Shown one piece after another: positions 1 to 8,104 of a stretch of DNA of 64,000 nucleotides. The stretch is taken from NCBI GenBank assembly GCA_016713565.1, contig JADJOX010000008.1, positions 310,001 to 374,000 of the forward strand. Reading direction: 5' to 3'. Position numbers and translations under genes: made by a program. The notes under the pieces are model-generated. The model had not been told where the DNA came from. It was given only the letters and a program-made list of their open reading frames with translations, and did not search any database. The number at the start of each line of letters is the position of its first letter. Positions within the stretch are counted from its first letter, which is position 1. This DNA is from Ignavibacteriota bacterium (lineage in GTDB: Bacteria > Bacteroidota > Ignavibacteria > Ignavibacteriales > Melioribacteraceae).

Positions 1-855
1 AATATTATTTCAGAGACAAGCGGCAGAGTTACTCAGGTTCTTGCTAATGTTGGTGATTATAAACAAGCTGGTTCAGTTATAGTTCAAGTTGATGATGAAT
101 TAAAGAAAGCAGCATACAGTTCAGCACTCGCAAATTATGAAAAATCAAAAAAAGATTTTGAAAGAATGCAGTCGCTGCTTGAATCAAAATCTGCTTCTGA
201 TGTTCAGTTTGACGCGGCAAAATTAGCTTACGTTAATGCCGAAAGTCAATTTATAATTGCCAAACGTCAACTGAATGATACAAAAATTACAACTCCTATT
301 TCAGGCTATATAACCTCTCGTTTAGTAGATGTTGGTTCTTATGTAGCAAGCGGACCAAATGCAACTATGATTGCTAATGTTGTTGACATATCAAAATTAA
401 AAGTCAAAGTTAACATTTCTGAAAAAGATGCTTTTCTTTTAAAATCCGGCGATAACGTAGAAGTGACGACTGATGTTTACCCCGATGCAAAATATTTAGG
501 AAAAATTGCAAGTATATCATCTAAAGGAGACGAAGCGCATACATATCCTATTGAGATCTCAATTCAAAATAGGCAAGAAAAACCGCTTAAAGCCGGCATG
601 TTTGCAAGAATTTATTTCTCCAGCCTTGTAAATTCTCATCTAATATTAATTCCAAGAGAAGCAATTGTAGGCAGCATCCGTACTCCACAAGTTTTTGTTG
701 TAAAAGATGGAACCGCAAGACTCAGAGATATTTCGGTTGGTAATCAATACGATACTTTTGTTGAAGTAATAAATGGAGTTAATGAAGGAGACGATGTTGT
801 GATAAGCGGTCAAAATTTAATTCAAAATAATTTTAAAGTCGAAATAGTAAAATAA
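1..855 (+). CDS. RND efflux periplasmic adaptor (HlyD/MexA family), 5' truncated
   Basis: This is the C-terminal part of a membrane-fusion protein that links an inner-membrane RND pump to an outer-membrane channel. The frame is open from base 1 (codons N-I-I-S-E-T-S-G-R-V), so the gene starts before the window; the ATG at 166 is internal. The first residues, SGRVTQVLANVGD, are a typical lipoyl/barrel-sandwich half. A coiled-coil hairpin follows, then the second lipoyl half (TPISGYI), a beta-barrel domain and a membrane-proximal domain ending in GQNLIQ. The RND pump gene starts 42 bases downstream, so the two are probably co-transcribed. Family membership is clear; the substrate cannot be told from sequence. 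Confidence 0.93.
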   Translation, partial: NIISETSGRVTQVLANVGDYKQAGSVIVQVDDELKKAAYSSALANYEKSKKDFERMQSLLESKSASDVQFDAAKLAYVNAESQFIIAKRQLNDTKITTPISGYITSRLVDVGSYVASGPNATMIANVVDISKLKVKVNISEKDAFLLKSGDNVEVTTDVYPDAKYLGKIASISSKGDEAHTYPIEISIQNRQEKPLKAGMFARIYFSSLVNSHLILIPREAIVGSIRTPQVFVVKDGTARLRDISVGNQYDTFVEVINGVNEGDDVVISGQNLIQNNFKVEIVK

Positions 856-897
856 AAATTCTTAGAGAAATCTAAATAGAAGTAAGGGAAAAATTAA

Positions 898-3800
898 ATG
901 ACATTAACTGAAATAGCAATTAAAAGACCATCTCTTATAATTGTAATTTTTACTGCTCTTGCAGTACTTGGAATATTTAGTTTCAATCAGTTGGATTATG
1001 AACTATTGCCTAAATTTTCACCGCCAATTGTAACCGTAACAACAATCTATCCGGGCGCTTCTCCTTCCGAAGTGGAAACCGGTATAACAAAAGTAGTTGA
1101 AGACGCACTTTCCGGAATGGATAAAATTTCCGAAATCAGATCTCAATCATTTGAAGGTGTTTCATTTGTAACTATTGAATTGCTGCAGTCTGCAAATCCT
1201 GATATTGCATTACAAGATGCACAAAGAAAAATCAGCGAAGTTTTATCAAAATTTCCTAACGGCGCAAAGTCGCCTACAATCTCAAAAATAGCTATTGATG
1301 AAATACCAGTTATTCGATCGGGAGTAACTTCAAATTTACCTCCAAAGGAATTTAATACCTTTTTAAAAGATCAAGTTAAACCTCATCTTTCAAAAATTTC
1401 GGGGGTTGGACAAATAACACTGATAGGCGGTGATGAAAGGGAAATTCAAGTTAATCTTGATCGCCAAAAATTAAAATCATTCGGTTTATCAATTTCTCAA
1501 GTGGCTCAAATTGTAAAAGCGTCTAACCTAGATTTTCCCACAGGAAATATTAAAGATTCCGACGAACAATTTGTAGTTCGTGTTTCCGGAAAATTTAATA
1601 ATCTAAATGAATTGCGAAATCTTGCTATTGGAGTTTCAAGAAATGGCGGCGCAATTAAACTTAGTGATGTAGCGGAAATAAATAACGGAATTAAAGATTA
1701 TACAAATCACGTTAGAATAAATGGTGTCTCGACAGTCGCGTTGTTTATTTCCAAACAATCAGATGCCAACGCGGTTGATGTCAGTAAATTATCTCGAAAA
1801 AGTATTTCCGAATTGGAAGAAAAATATAAATCTATAAACTTAAAATTCAATATTGTGCAGGATGGTTCACTCTTTACAATAGATGCCGCTAATGCAGTTA
1901 AGGAAGATTTGGCAATTGCGGTTTTACTAGTTGCTTTAGTAATGCTGATGTTTCTTCATAGTATAAGAAATTCAGTAATTGTTATGATCGCAATACCTTC
2001 ATCACTTATTTCAACGTTTGCGGTAATGTACGCGTTTAATTTTACTCTTAATATGATGACACTGCTAGGTTTATCTTTAGTCGTAGGTATTCTTGTTGAT
2101 GACTCAATAGTTGTTCTTGAAAATATTTATCATCACATTGAAAAAGGTGAAGATAAAAAAGTTGCAGCACTTAGGGGAAGAAACGAAATTGGATTTGCCG
2201 CACTTGCTATAACTCTAGTAGATGTAGTTGTATTTCTTCCTATTGCTTTAGTTGGTGGAATCATTGGAAATATTATGCGTCAATTTGCTCTTGTTGTTGT
2301 GTTTTCAACTTTAATGAGTTTATTTGTTTCCTTTACAATTACACCTATGCTTGCTTCAAGATTTGCGAAGCTTGAACGATTGACAAGTAAAACCTTACTT
2401 GGAAGATTTGCGTTAGGCTTTGAAAAGATTTACCATATTGTAGCTGATGATTATATTAAAATTTTGAAATGGGCATTGGTAAATAGAGGTAAGGTTGTAA
2501 TTGCTACAGTTGTATTATTTATTGCATCATTTGCGCTTATTCCATTAGGATTTATCGGATCGGAATTTATATCAGTTGCAGATAGAGGTGAATTTGCGGT
2601 AACGGTTGAATTGCCGCTTGGAACAAAATTGGAGCAGACAAATATAGTTTCAAGGCAAATAGAAAATATGCTTAACAATATGCCAGAAGTAGAAAAAACT
2701 TTTGTAAACGTAGGAACGTCAAGCGAAGGTCTGATAGGATTTGCGTCAAATAATATTACAGAAATAAATGTTGCGCTTGTAGAGAAAAACAAACGAAAAA
2801 AATCTACAAATGAAATGATTGCTTACATTAAAGAAAAACTTGTATTAATTCCGGGAATTAAAGCCAGAGTTAATCCAATTGGTATTTTCGGCGTTGCAAA
2901 TCAAACGCCAATTCAATTATTAGTAACAGGTCCAAATTATGATGATGTAATAATTGCTTCAAAAATTGTTGAAGAAAAAGTTAAAACAGTTCAAGGAACA
3001 GCCGACGTAAGGTTATCATCCGAAGAAGGAAAACCTGAATCGAGAATTATTATTGACAGAGATAAAATGAACTTTTTGGGATTAACACTTGCTGAAGTTG
3101 GTCAAACATTAAGAATTGCGTTAACCGGTGACGATGAATCAAAATTTAGAGATGGACCAAATGAGTATGATATAAGAATTCGGCTCGATGAATTTGACAG
3201 AGCCAAAACTTCCGATTTGGAAAATATAACTTTTGTAAACCGTAAAGGGCAGCAAATTGAACTAAACCAGTTTGCGACAGTTGAACGAAATCTTGGTCCA
3301 ACAAAATTACAAAGACAAGATAGAAATGCTTCGGTAACGGTTTATTCACAAGTTGTTGGCAAACCCAGCGGAAGTGTTTCGGCTGATATAGAAAACGCGC
3401 TTAAAAATGTTAAATTACCAAAAAATGTTGTCATTTCATTTTCCGGAGATGTTAAAAATCAGAAGCAATCTTTTGCTGATTTAGGACTTGCGATGTTTGC
3501 GGCAATAATCTTCACATATTTAATTATGGTTGCTTTATATGATTCGTTTGTTTATCCCTTTGTCGTGTTATTTTCAATTCCGTTGGCTATGATTGGAGCT
3601 TTTCTAGCTTTAGCTTTAACGATGAAGTCTTTGAGTATTTTTTCAATTCTTGGCGTTATAATGTTGGTTGGCTTAGTTGGTAAAAACGCAATATTGCTTG
3701 TCGATAGAACTAACGCTGTTCGTGCTGAAGGACTTAACGTTTATGACGCACTTATTGATGCCGGCAAAATGCGTTTACGCCCAATTCTAATGACAACATT

Positions 3801-4023
3801 TACAATGATTTTCGGAATGCTTCCAATTGCTCTCTCCGCGTCTGCGGGAGGCGAATGGAAATCCGGATTGGCTTGGGCAATTGTAGGTGGGTTAACAAGT
3901 TCTTTGGTATTAACGCTTGTTTTTGTACCGATTGTTTATTCAAAAACTGAAGAACTTAGAGTTTCAATTCCACGTTTTTTCAAAAAATTTATTCCAAAGA
4001 AACAGAAAATGGCTGAAGCGTAA
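898..4023 (+). CDS. RND efflux transporter permease (AcrB/HAE1-like)
   Basis: This is an inner-membrane proton-driven multidrug or hydrophobe exporter of 1041 residues, the usual family length. It shows the two-fold repeat of the family: TM1 near residues 12-30, a large periplasmic porter loop, TM2-6 near 335-480, then a second half with TM7 near 530 and TM8-12 from about 870 to 1020. The proton-relay pair is visible in TM4 as the two aspartates of LVDDSIVVLENI (about D401 and D402). The start ATG follows a purine-rich AGTAAGGGAA tract. It sits downstream of the matching adaptor gene and is closed by the hairpin at 4048-4073. No outer-membrane channel gene is in view. Confidence 0.96.
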   Translation: MTLTEIAIKRPSLIIVIFTALAVLGIFSFNQLDYELLPKFSPPIVTVTTIYPGASPSEVETGITKVVEDALSGMDKISEIRSQSFEGVSFVTIELLQSANPDIALQDAQRKISEVLSKFPNGAKSPTISKIAIDEIPVIRSGVTSNLPPKEFNTFLKDQVKPHLSKISGVGQITLIGGDEREIQVNLDRQKLKSFGLSISQVAQIVKASNLDFPTGNIKDSDEQFVVRVSGKFNNLNELRNLAIGVSRNGGAIKLSDVAEINNGIKDYTNHVRINGVSTVALFISKQSDANAVDVSKLSRKSISELEEKYKSINLKFNIVQDGSLFTIDAANAVKEDLAIAVLLVALVMLMFLHSIRNSVIVMIAIPSSLISTFAVMYAFNFTLNMMTLLGLSLVVGILVDDSIVVLENIYHHIEKGEDKKVAALRGRNEIGFAALAITLVDVVVFLPIALVGGIIGNIMRQFALVVVFSTLMSLFVSFTITPMLASRFAKLERLTSKTLLGRFALGFEKIYHIVADDYIKILKWALVNRGKVVIATVVLFIASFALIPLGFIGSEFISVADRGEFAVTVELPLGTKLEQTNIVSRQIENMLNNMPEVEKTFVNVGTSSEGLIGFASNNITEINVALVEKNKRKKSTNEMIAYIKEKLVLIPGIKARVNPIGIFGVANQTPIQLLVTGPNYDDVIIASKIVEEKVKTVQGTADVRLSSEEGKPESRIIIDRDKMNFLGLTLAEVGQTLRIALTGDDESKFRDGPNEYDIRIRLDEFDRAKTSDLENITFVNRKGQQIELNQFATVERNLGPTKLQRQDRNASVTVYSQVVGKPSGSVSADIENALKNVKLPKNVVISFSGDVKNQKQSFADLGLAMFAAIIFTYLIMVALYDSFVYPFVVLFSIPLAMIGAFLALALTMKSLSIFSILGVIMLVGLVGKNAILLVDRTNAVRAEGLNVYDALIDAGKMRLRPILMTTFTMIFGMLPIALSASAGGEWKSGLAWAIVGGLTSSLVLTLVFVPIVYSKTEELRVSIPRFFKKFIPKKQKMAEA

Positions 4024-4047
4024 ATAATTTTTATTTAAGTGAAAAAT

Positions 4048-4073
4048 AAAGGGAACTTAGGTTCCCTTTTTTG
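4048..4073 (+). terminator. Rho-independent terminator after the RND operon
   Basis: A perfect stem of GGGAAC and GTTCCC, extended by flanking A and T bases to nine pairs, closes a TTAG loop and runs straight into a T tract. It lies 24 bases after the RND stop codon. Confidence 0.9.
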
Positions 4074-4140
4074 TTAAACAATTTTTAAATATTAAAAAAT
4101 TTACCTCAAAAACACTTTTCAAAATTTATTTTTAAAAAAA

Positions 4141-4188
4141 TGTAAGATTAATTTTATTTTTTTATAGGAATAAATCTTACAATTTTTT
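4141..4188. repeat. Inverted repeat followed by a T tract (possible second terminator)
   Basis: TGTAAGATT at 4141-4149 is mirrored by AATCTTACA at 4173-4181, with a 23-base AT-rich loop and six T bases after the right arm. The left arm is preceded by an A-run, so it could act on either strand. The large loop makes terminator function less certain than for the hairpin at 4048. Confidence 0.5.
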
Positions 4189-4337
4189 AAAAATTCTAAT
4201 CAACATTAAGCAAAAGATTAAGCCAATCCGAAAATTTAAAATCTTTCTCAAAATTATAAAACGTTAAACTTACTTTTGAAACTTCAAATCTAGTAAACCT
4301 ACCTTATATTAAAATATAATAAAGTGGTAAAAAAAAC

Positions 4338-4366
4338 TTGACTTTTGAACTATAAAAGCATTATTT
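4338..4366 (+). promoter_or_regulatory. Candidate promoter for the dcw operon
   Basis: TTGACT at 4338-4343 is followed after 17 bases by TTATTT at 4361-4366. The -35 element is good and the -10 is weak. It is the best sigma-70-like pair upstream of mraZ and lies just before the MraZ-like boxes. This is a motif match only. Confidence 0.35.
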
Positions 4367-4372
4367 TTCACG

Positions 4373-4388
4373 TAGTGGGTAAAAGTGT
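4373..4388 (+). promoter_or_regulatory. Putative MraZ operator (tandem AAAGTG/GTGGG-like boxes)
   Basis: TAGTGGG at 4373-4379 and AAAGTGT at 4382-4388 carry their GTG cores exactly ten bases apart. A third AAAGTGG lies at 4321-4327. MraZ proteins are known to repress their own dcw operons through short GTG-centred boxes repeated with a period of about ten bases. The position between promoter and mraZ start fits autorepression. Only two boxes are in phase here, so this is an inference. Confidence 0.5.
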
Positions 4389-4417
4389 TTAATATTCCCA
4401 ATTAATAGGATAAGGAA

Positions 4418-4858
4418 ATGTTTTTAGGAAGTTTTAAATATTCAATTGACTCAAAAGGAAGGGTTAGCATCCCTGCAAAAATGAGAAAATTCCTTGATCC
4501 TAAAGCTAACGATTCGTTTGTAATGACTCGTGGAACAGTACAATGTATCGAAATCTATCCAATGAATCTTTGGGAAGATCTTGTTAATGAAAAGTTGAAA
4601 AATCTAAACAACTTTGAACCCAACGATGCGCGTTTCTTAAGAATGTTTTTACAAGAAGCAGCTGAAGATAAGTTAGATACTCAAGCAAGATTGCTAATTC
4701 CGAAAAATTTAATTGACTATGCTCAAATTGATAAAGACGTTCTTATACTTGGTGCCATAAAGAGAATTGAAATTTGGAATCCAAAAATCTACGAAGAATA
4801 TTTGAAGTCCAGCGAGCTATCCTTTGAAGAAGTTGCCAAAAAAGTTATGGGTGCTTGA
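4418..4858 (+). CDS. mraZ: Transcriptional regulator MraZ
   Basis: MraZ is a DNA-binding regulator at the head of dcw clusters and normally represses its own operon. At 146 residues the length is normal. It has two SpoVT/AbrB-like swapped-hairpin domains. The first carries the canonical DSKGRVSIP motif near residues 11-19; the second has DTQARLLIP near 88-96, with alanine in place of the usual glycine. The ATG follows an AGGATAAGG tract. rsmH starts three bases after its stop, and candidate operator boxes lie 30-45 bases upstream. Confidence 0.95.
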   Translation: MFLGSFKYSIDSKGRVSIPAKMRKFLDPKANDSFVMTRGTVQCIEIYPMNLWEDLVNEKLKNLNNFEPNDARFLRMFLQEAAEDKLDTQARLLIPKNLIDYAQIDKDVLILGAIKRIEIWNPKIYEEYLKSSELSFEEVAKKVMGA

Positions 4859-4861
4859 CGT

Positions 4862-5782
4862 ATGTTGTATCATGTGCCGGTTATGTTGAATGAAACAACG
4901 GAACTCCTTACTAAAAATAACTCGGGCACATACTTTGACGGAACAATTGGTTTTGGCGGACATTCTTCAAATTTTCTTAAACATCTAAACAATAACGCAA
5001 AAATTATTGCAACGGATAAGGATATTGATGCAATAAAATACTGCGAAAAATTGTTTGAAAACGATAAAAGAATTTCAATTTATAATTCAAGCTTTTCGGA
5101 AATTAGAAACATAACACTTCTGGAAGGAATTGACGGTTACGACGGTATTTTTGCGGATCTAGGTGTTTCTTCTTTTCAATTTGATAATGCGGATTCCGGA
5201 TTTACATATAGAGAAGAAGCAATTCTTGATTTGCGAATGGATAAATCGAAAGGTGAACCTGCACATAAATTTATCAATTCAGCGGAAGCAAAAGAAATTG
5301 CCGATGTTATTTATAAATATGGTGAAGAAAAGAATTCAAGAAAAATTGCAAAAACGATTATTGAAGAACGTAAACTGAATTATCTTAAATCAACGACACA
5401 ATTGAAAGAAATTATTAAAAAGGTTTTACCGGAACGTCATTTAAATAAAACTTTATCAAGAGTTTTTCAAGCATTAAGAATTTACGTTAATAATGAACTT
5501 GAAGAACTTAAATTATTTTTAGAAAAATCGGTCGAACTTTTGAATAATGAAGGAAGGATTGTAATTCTGTCTTATCATTCTTTGGAAGATAGAATTGTTA
5601 AAGATTTTTTTAAGTACGAAGCTTTAAGCTGCATTTGTCCACCTGAAGTTCCGGTTTGTGTTTGCGGAAAGAAAAAAAGACTGGAAATAATTACCAAAAA
5701 ACCATTAACCGCGGGTGAAAGTGAATTAAAAAGTAATTCAAGATCAAGGAGCGCAAAATTAAGAGTAGCACAGAAAATATAA
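4862..5782 (+). CDS. rsmH: 16S rRNA (cytosine(1402)-N(4))-methyltransferase RsmH
   Basis: RsmH methylates the N4 position of C1402 in the 16S rRNA decoding centre using S-adenosylmethionine. The 306-residue protein begins LYHVPVMLNE, has the SAM-binding motif DGTIGFGGHS near residues 24-33, FADLGVSSFQ near 97-106, and the late motif LSYHSLEDRIVK, all typical. It lies directly after mraZ, its standard place. Its 3' end overlaps the proposed ATT start of ftsL by 25 bases, which suggests translational coupling. Confidence 0.96.
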   Translation: MLYHVPVMLNETTELLTKNNSGTYFDGTIGFGGHSSNFLKHLNNNAKIIATDKDIDAIKYCEKLFENDKRISIYNSSFSEIRNITLLEGIDGYDGIFADLGVSSFQFDNADSGFTYREEAILDLRMDKSKGEPAHKFINSAEAKEIADVIYKYGEEKNSRKIAKTIIEERKLNYLKSTTQLKEIIKKVLPERHLNKTLSRVFQALRIYVNNELEELKLFLEKSVELLNNEGRIVILSYHSLEDRIVKDFFKYEALSCICPPEVPVCVCGKKKRLEIITKKPLTAGESELKSNSRSRSAKLRVAQKI

Positions 5783-6105
5783 CAAAGCAGAAAAGTAAAT
5801 TTTTTCGATATGTTACGGTGGTTCTATTCACAATAGCACCGCTTCTTTTTATTAATATGTTTGTGATAAAAGATATAAAAAATCTTAACGCCCTAAAAAA
5901 TTTGAAATTAGAAGAATTGCGCGAAAAAGAAAATAAATTAGAAATAAAAAAAGTTGAATTACAGAGATTAACCTCGGAAGACGAAGTAGTGCAAAAAGCA
6001 AAAGATAAGTTTGCATTAGTCAGAATTAGTAATTTAAGCACAATTTCAGTAAGTAAAAGCCAAATTGAAAACATTAAAAATTTTGTAAATAAAAAGTATG
6101 AATAA
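5758..6105 (+). CDS. ftsL: Cell division protein FtsL-like, probable ATT start
   Basis: This is a small bitopic membrane protein in the ftsL position between rsmH and ftsI. The longer reading gives 115 residues: a basic N-tail (TKQKSKFFRY), one membrane segment (VTVVLFTIAPLLFINMFVI) and a periplasmic coiled coil rich in E, K and L, as in FtsL, which links FtsB and FtsQ to FtsWI. The nearest ordinary start is GTG at 5818, but it has no ribosome-binding site and would remove the cytoplasmic tail. AAGGAG at 5746-5751 lies six bases before an in-frame ATT at 5758, so I chose ATT. FtsL sequences diverge strongly, so the call rests on topology and position. Confidence 0.75.
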   Translation: MKSSTENITKQKSKFFRYVTVVLFTIAPLLFINMFVIKDIKNLNALKNLKLEELREKENKLEIKKVELQRLTSEDEVVQKAKDKFALVRISNLSTISVSKSQIENIKNFVNKKYE

Positions 6106-8104
6106 CACGCGGGCATTGATAATATCATTTTTTGTACTAATCGCATTTATTGGATTGGTTGTAAAACTGTTTTATGTTCAAGTCGGGCAGCATACTGCTT
6201 ATAAAGCAAAAGCCGATCAGCAGCAAAACAGTATTCATACAGTTAAAGCTGAACGCGGAATTATTTTCGATAGAAATAAAGAAATTATGGCTTATACAAA
6301 AGACGACGTTTCTTTATTTGCCGACGCAAGAATGCTGAATAAAAGACCAAAGAACAAACTTAAAGTTGCAAAAGAATTAGCTAAAATTTTCAATACAGAT
6401 GAAAATAAATATCTCAAAATGATTAGCGGCAGTAAAGGAAATATTTGTCTTGAAAGAAAAATTCCAAAAGACAAATCACTGTTGTTAAATAATTTTATTG
6501 TTGATGGTTTTTTTAAGGTTGAAGATTATACAAGAGTATATCCGTATAAAAATATAACCTCGCATATTTTGGGATATGTCGATAAACAATCTGAGGGACT
6601 TGCCGGACTTGAAAAGTTATTTAACCAAAGGCTTAAAGGCGAGGATGGTGAACTTCATATTGAAAATGATGCAATAGGACATACTGTTTCCATAAATTAC
6701 GATGAATCAGTTGCGCCAGTTCCCGGCTATTCATTTATGCTAACAATAGATAAAGTGTACCAGAAAATTTTAGTTACCGAACTTACAGAAGGTGTTAAAC
6801 TCTATAATGCTAAATCGGGAATTGGAATAATTGCAAATCCGCAAACCGGAGAAATTCTTGCAATGGCGAATGTTCCGGATTATGATCCGAATGAATATAA
6901 TAAATTTGATGACTTTGCAAGAAGAAATAGGGCTTTAACGGATACATACGAGCCTGGCTCTACAATGAAATCAGTAGTATTGTCAATTCTGCTTAATGAT
7001 AATATTGTAAACGAAAATGATCTGATTAATACAGAAAATGGAAGATATAAAATAAGAGGAGCCTTGATAAGCGATACTCATGAATTTTCTTCGCTAACTG
7101 TTAGAGGTGTTCTCGAACAATCAAGTAATATTGGAATGGTTAAATTAAGTGAAAAAATTGATAACAACGATTTCTATAAAGGATTGCGTGACTTCGGTTT
7201 TGGAAATTTAACGTCCATAGATATGCTTGGAGAAACAAGAGGAAATTTAAAGAAGCCCAATCAATTCTCAAAAATTAGCAAAGCATTTATGGCTCACGGA
7301 TACGAAATTTCTGTTACACCGATTCAAATGGTTATGGCATATTCCGCAATTATAAATGGAGGAAATTTATATCAGCCGTATATTCTTAAAAAAATAATAT
7401 CACCAAATGGTTCCGTAGACGAAGAGTTTGAACCGAATAAAATTAGAAATGTTATAAGTGAAGAAACGTCTCAGAAAATGAAAGATATTATGCTTGGCGT
7501 AGTTGAAAAAGGAACAGGATCAAATGCGAGACAAGATAATATTTATGTTGGCGGAAAGACCGGAACGGCGCAAAAACTAGTTAATGGAAGATATTCAAGT
7601 TGGGAATATAATTCATCTTTTATCGGATTTTTCCCGGTTGAAAATCCTAAAGTGATATGTTTTATTCTACTCGATGCTCCGCAAGTAGGAAGATACGGCG
7701 GACAAGCAGCAGCGCCGATTTTCAAGAATATAACAACTAAAATACTTGAAACTGATTTCTCAATTCCAAGGAATAAAAATAAAATTGAACGAAATGAACT
7801 AATGCAGAATTTAATGGCAGAAGTAAATATTTCGGATGAAAGAGATGAACAAATTTCATTTGCAAATGTTTCCAATGTAAAAACTGAGAAAAAAATTGAT
7901 ACAAAAATTAATAAATCTGTGATGCCCAATTTAACAAATAAGACTATCAGAGAAGCGGTATCTATTCTGAGCGGATTGAATATAAAATATTCAATTGAAG
8001 GTTATGGTAGAATTGTAAGTCAAACCGTAAAGCCAGGAAGTAGGATTTCATCAAAGACCGAATGTAAATTGACGGGTTCAACTTCAAACGCGGGGAATGA
8101 CTAA
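6098..8104 (+). CDS. ftsI: Peptidoglycan transpeptidase FtsI (PBP3-type) with PASTA domain
   Basis: FtsI is the class B penicillin-binding protein that cross-links septal peptidoglycan. The 668-residue protein has one N-terminal membrane anchor (about 7-25), a dimerisation domain and a transpeptidase domain. All three active-site motifs are visible: S-T-M-K with nucleophile S288, S-S-N at 342-344, and KTGT from K487. The C-terminus carries one PASTA domain (about 605-665, starting MPNLTNKTIREA). The start overlaps ftsL by eight bases and murE begins at the very next base after its stop. Confidence 0.96.
   Translation: MNNTRALIISFFVLIAFIGLVVKLFYVQVGQHTAYKAKADQQQNSIHTVKAERGIIFDRNKEIMAYTKDDVSLFADARMLNKRPKNKLKVAKELAKIFNTDENKYLKMISGSKGNICLERKIPKDKSLLLNNFIVDGFFKVEDYTRVYPYKNITSHILGYVDKQSEGLAGLEKLFNQRLKGEDGELHIENDAIGHTVSINYDESVAPVPGYSFMLTIDKVYQKILVTELTEGVKLYNAKSGIGIIANPQTGEILAMANVPDYDPNEYNKFDDFARRNRALTDTYEPGSTMKSVVLSILLNDNIVNENDLINTENGRYKIRGALISDTHEFSSLTVRGVLEQSSNIGMVKLSEKIDNNDFYKGLRDFGFGNLTSIDMLGETRGNLKKPNQFSKISKAFMAHGYEISVTPIQMVMAYSAIINGGNLYQPYILKKIISPNGSVDEEFEPNKIRNVISEETSQKMKDIMLGVVEKGTGSNARQDNIYVGGKTGTAQKLVNGRYSSWEYNSSFIGFFPVENPKVICFILLDAPQVGRYGGQAAAPIFKNITTKILETDFSIPRNKNKIERNELMQNLMAEVNISDERDEQISFANVSNVKTEKKIDTKINKSVMPNLTNKTIREAVSILSGLNIKYSIEGYGRIVSQTVKPGSRISSKTECKLTGSTSNAGND

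Larger units (their letters stand above)
4074..4417. other. Intergenic region upstream of the dcw cluster
   Basis: About 340 bases of very AT-rich DNA separate the efflux operon from mraZ. No convincing ORF or RNA gene is visible. It holds the inverted repeat at 4141-4188 and, near its end, a candidate promoter and MraZ-like boxes, each listed separately. Confidence 0.7.

Noticed and set aside
166..855. RND adaptor starting at ATG 166
   Set aside because: The frame is open and clearly homologous (SGRVTQV lipoyl segment) back to base 1, so this ATG is internal.
2451..2792. Antisense ORF of 113 codons inside the RND pump gene
   Set aside because: It is a shadow of the pump gene in another frame, with no ribosome site and no recognisable domain.
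4304..4319. AT-only palindrome TTATATT/AATATAA upstream of mraZ
   Set aside because: Short A/T-only palindromes are expected by chance at this base composition.
5691..6146. Antisense ORF of 151 codons across rsmH, ftsL and ftsI
   Set aside because: It overlaps three well-supported dcw genes, and its low-complexity Leu/Ile/Phe/Ser composition reflects AT-rich reverse-strand codons.
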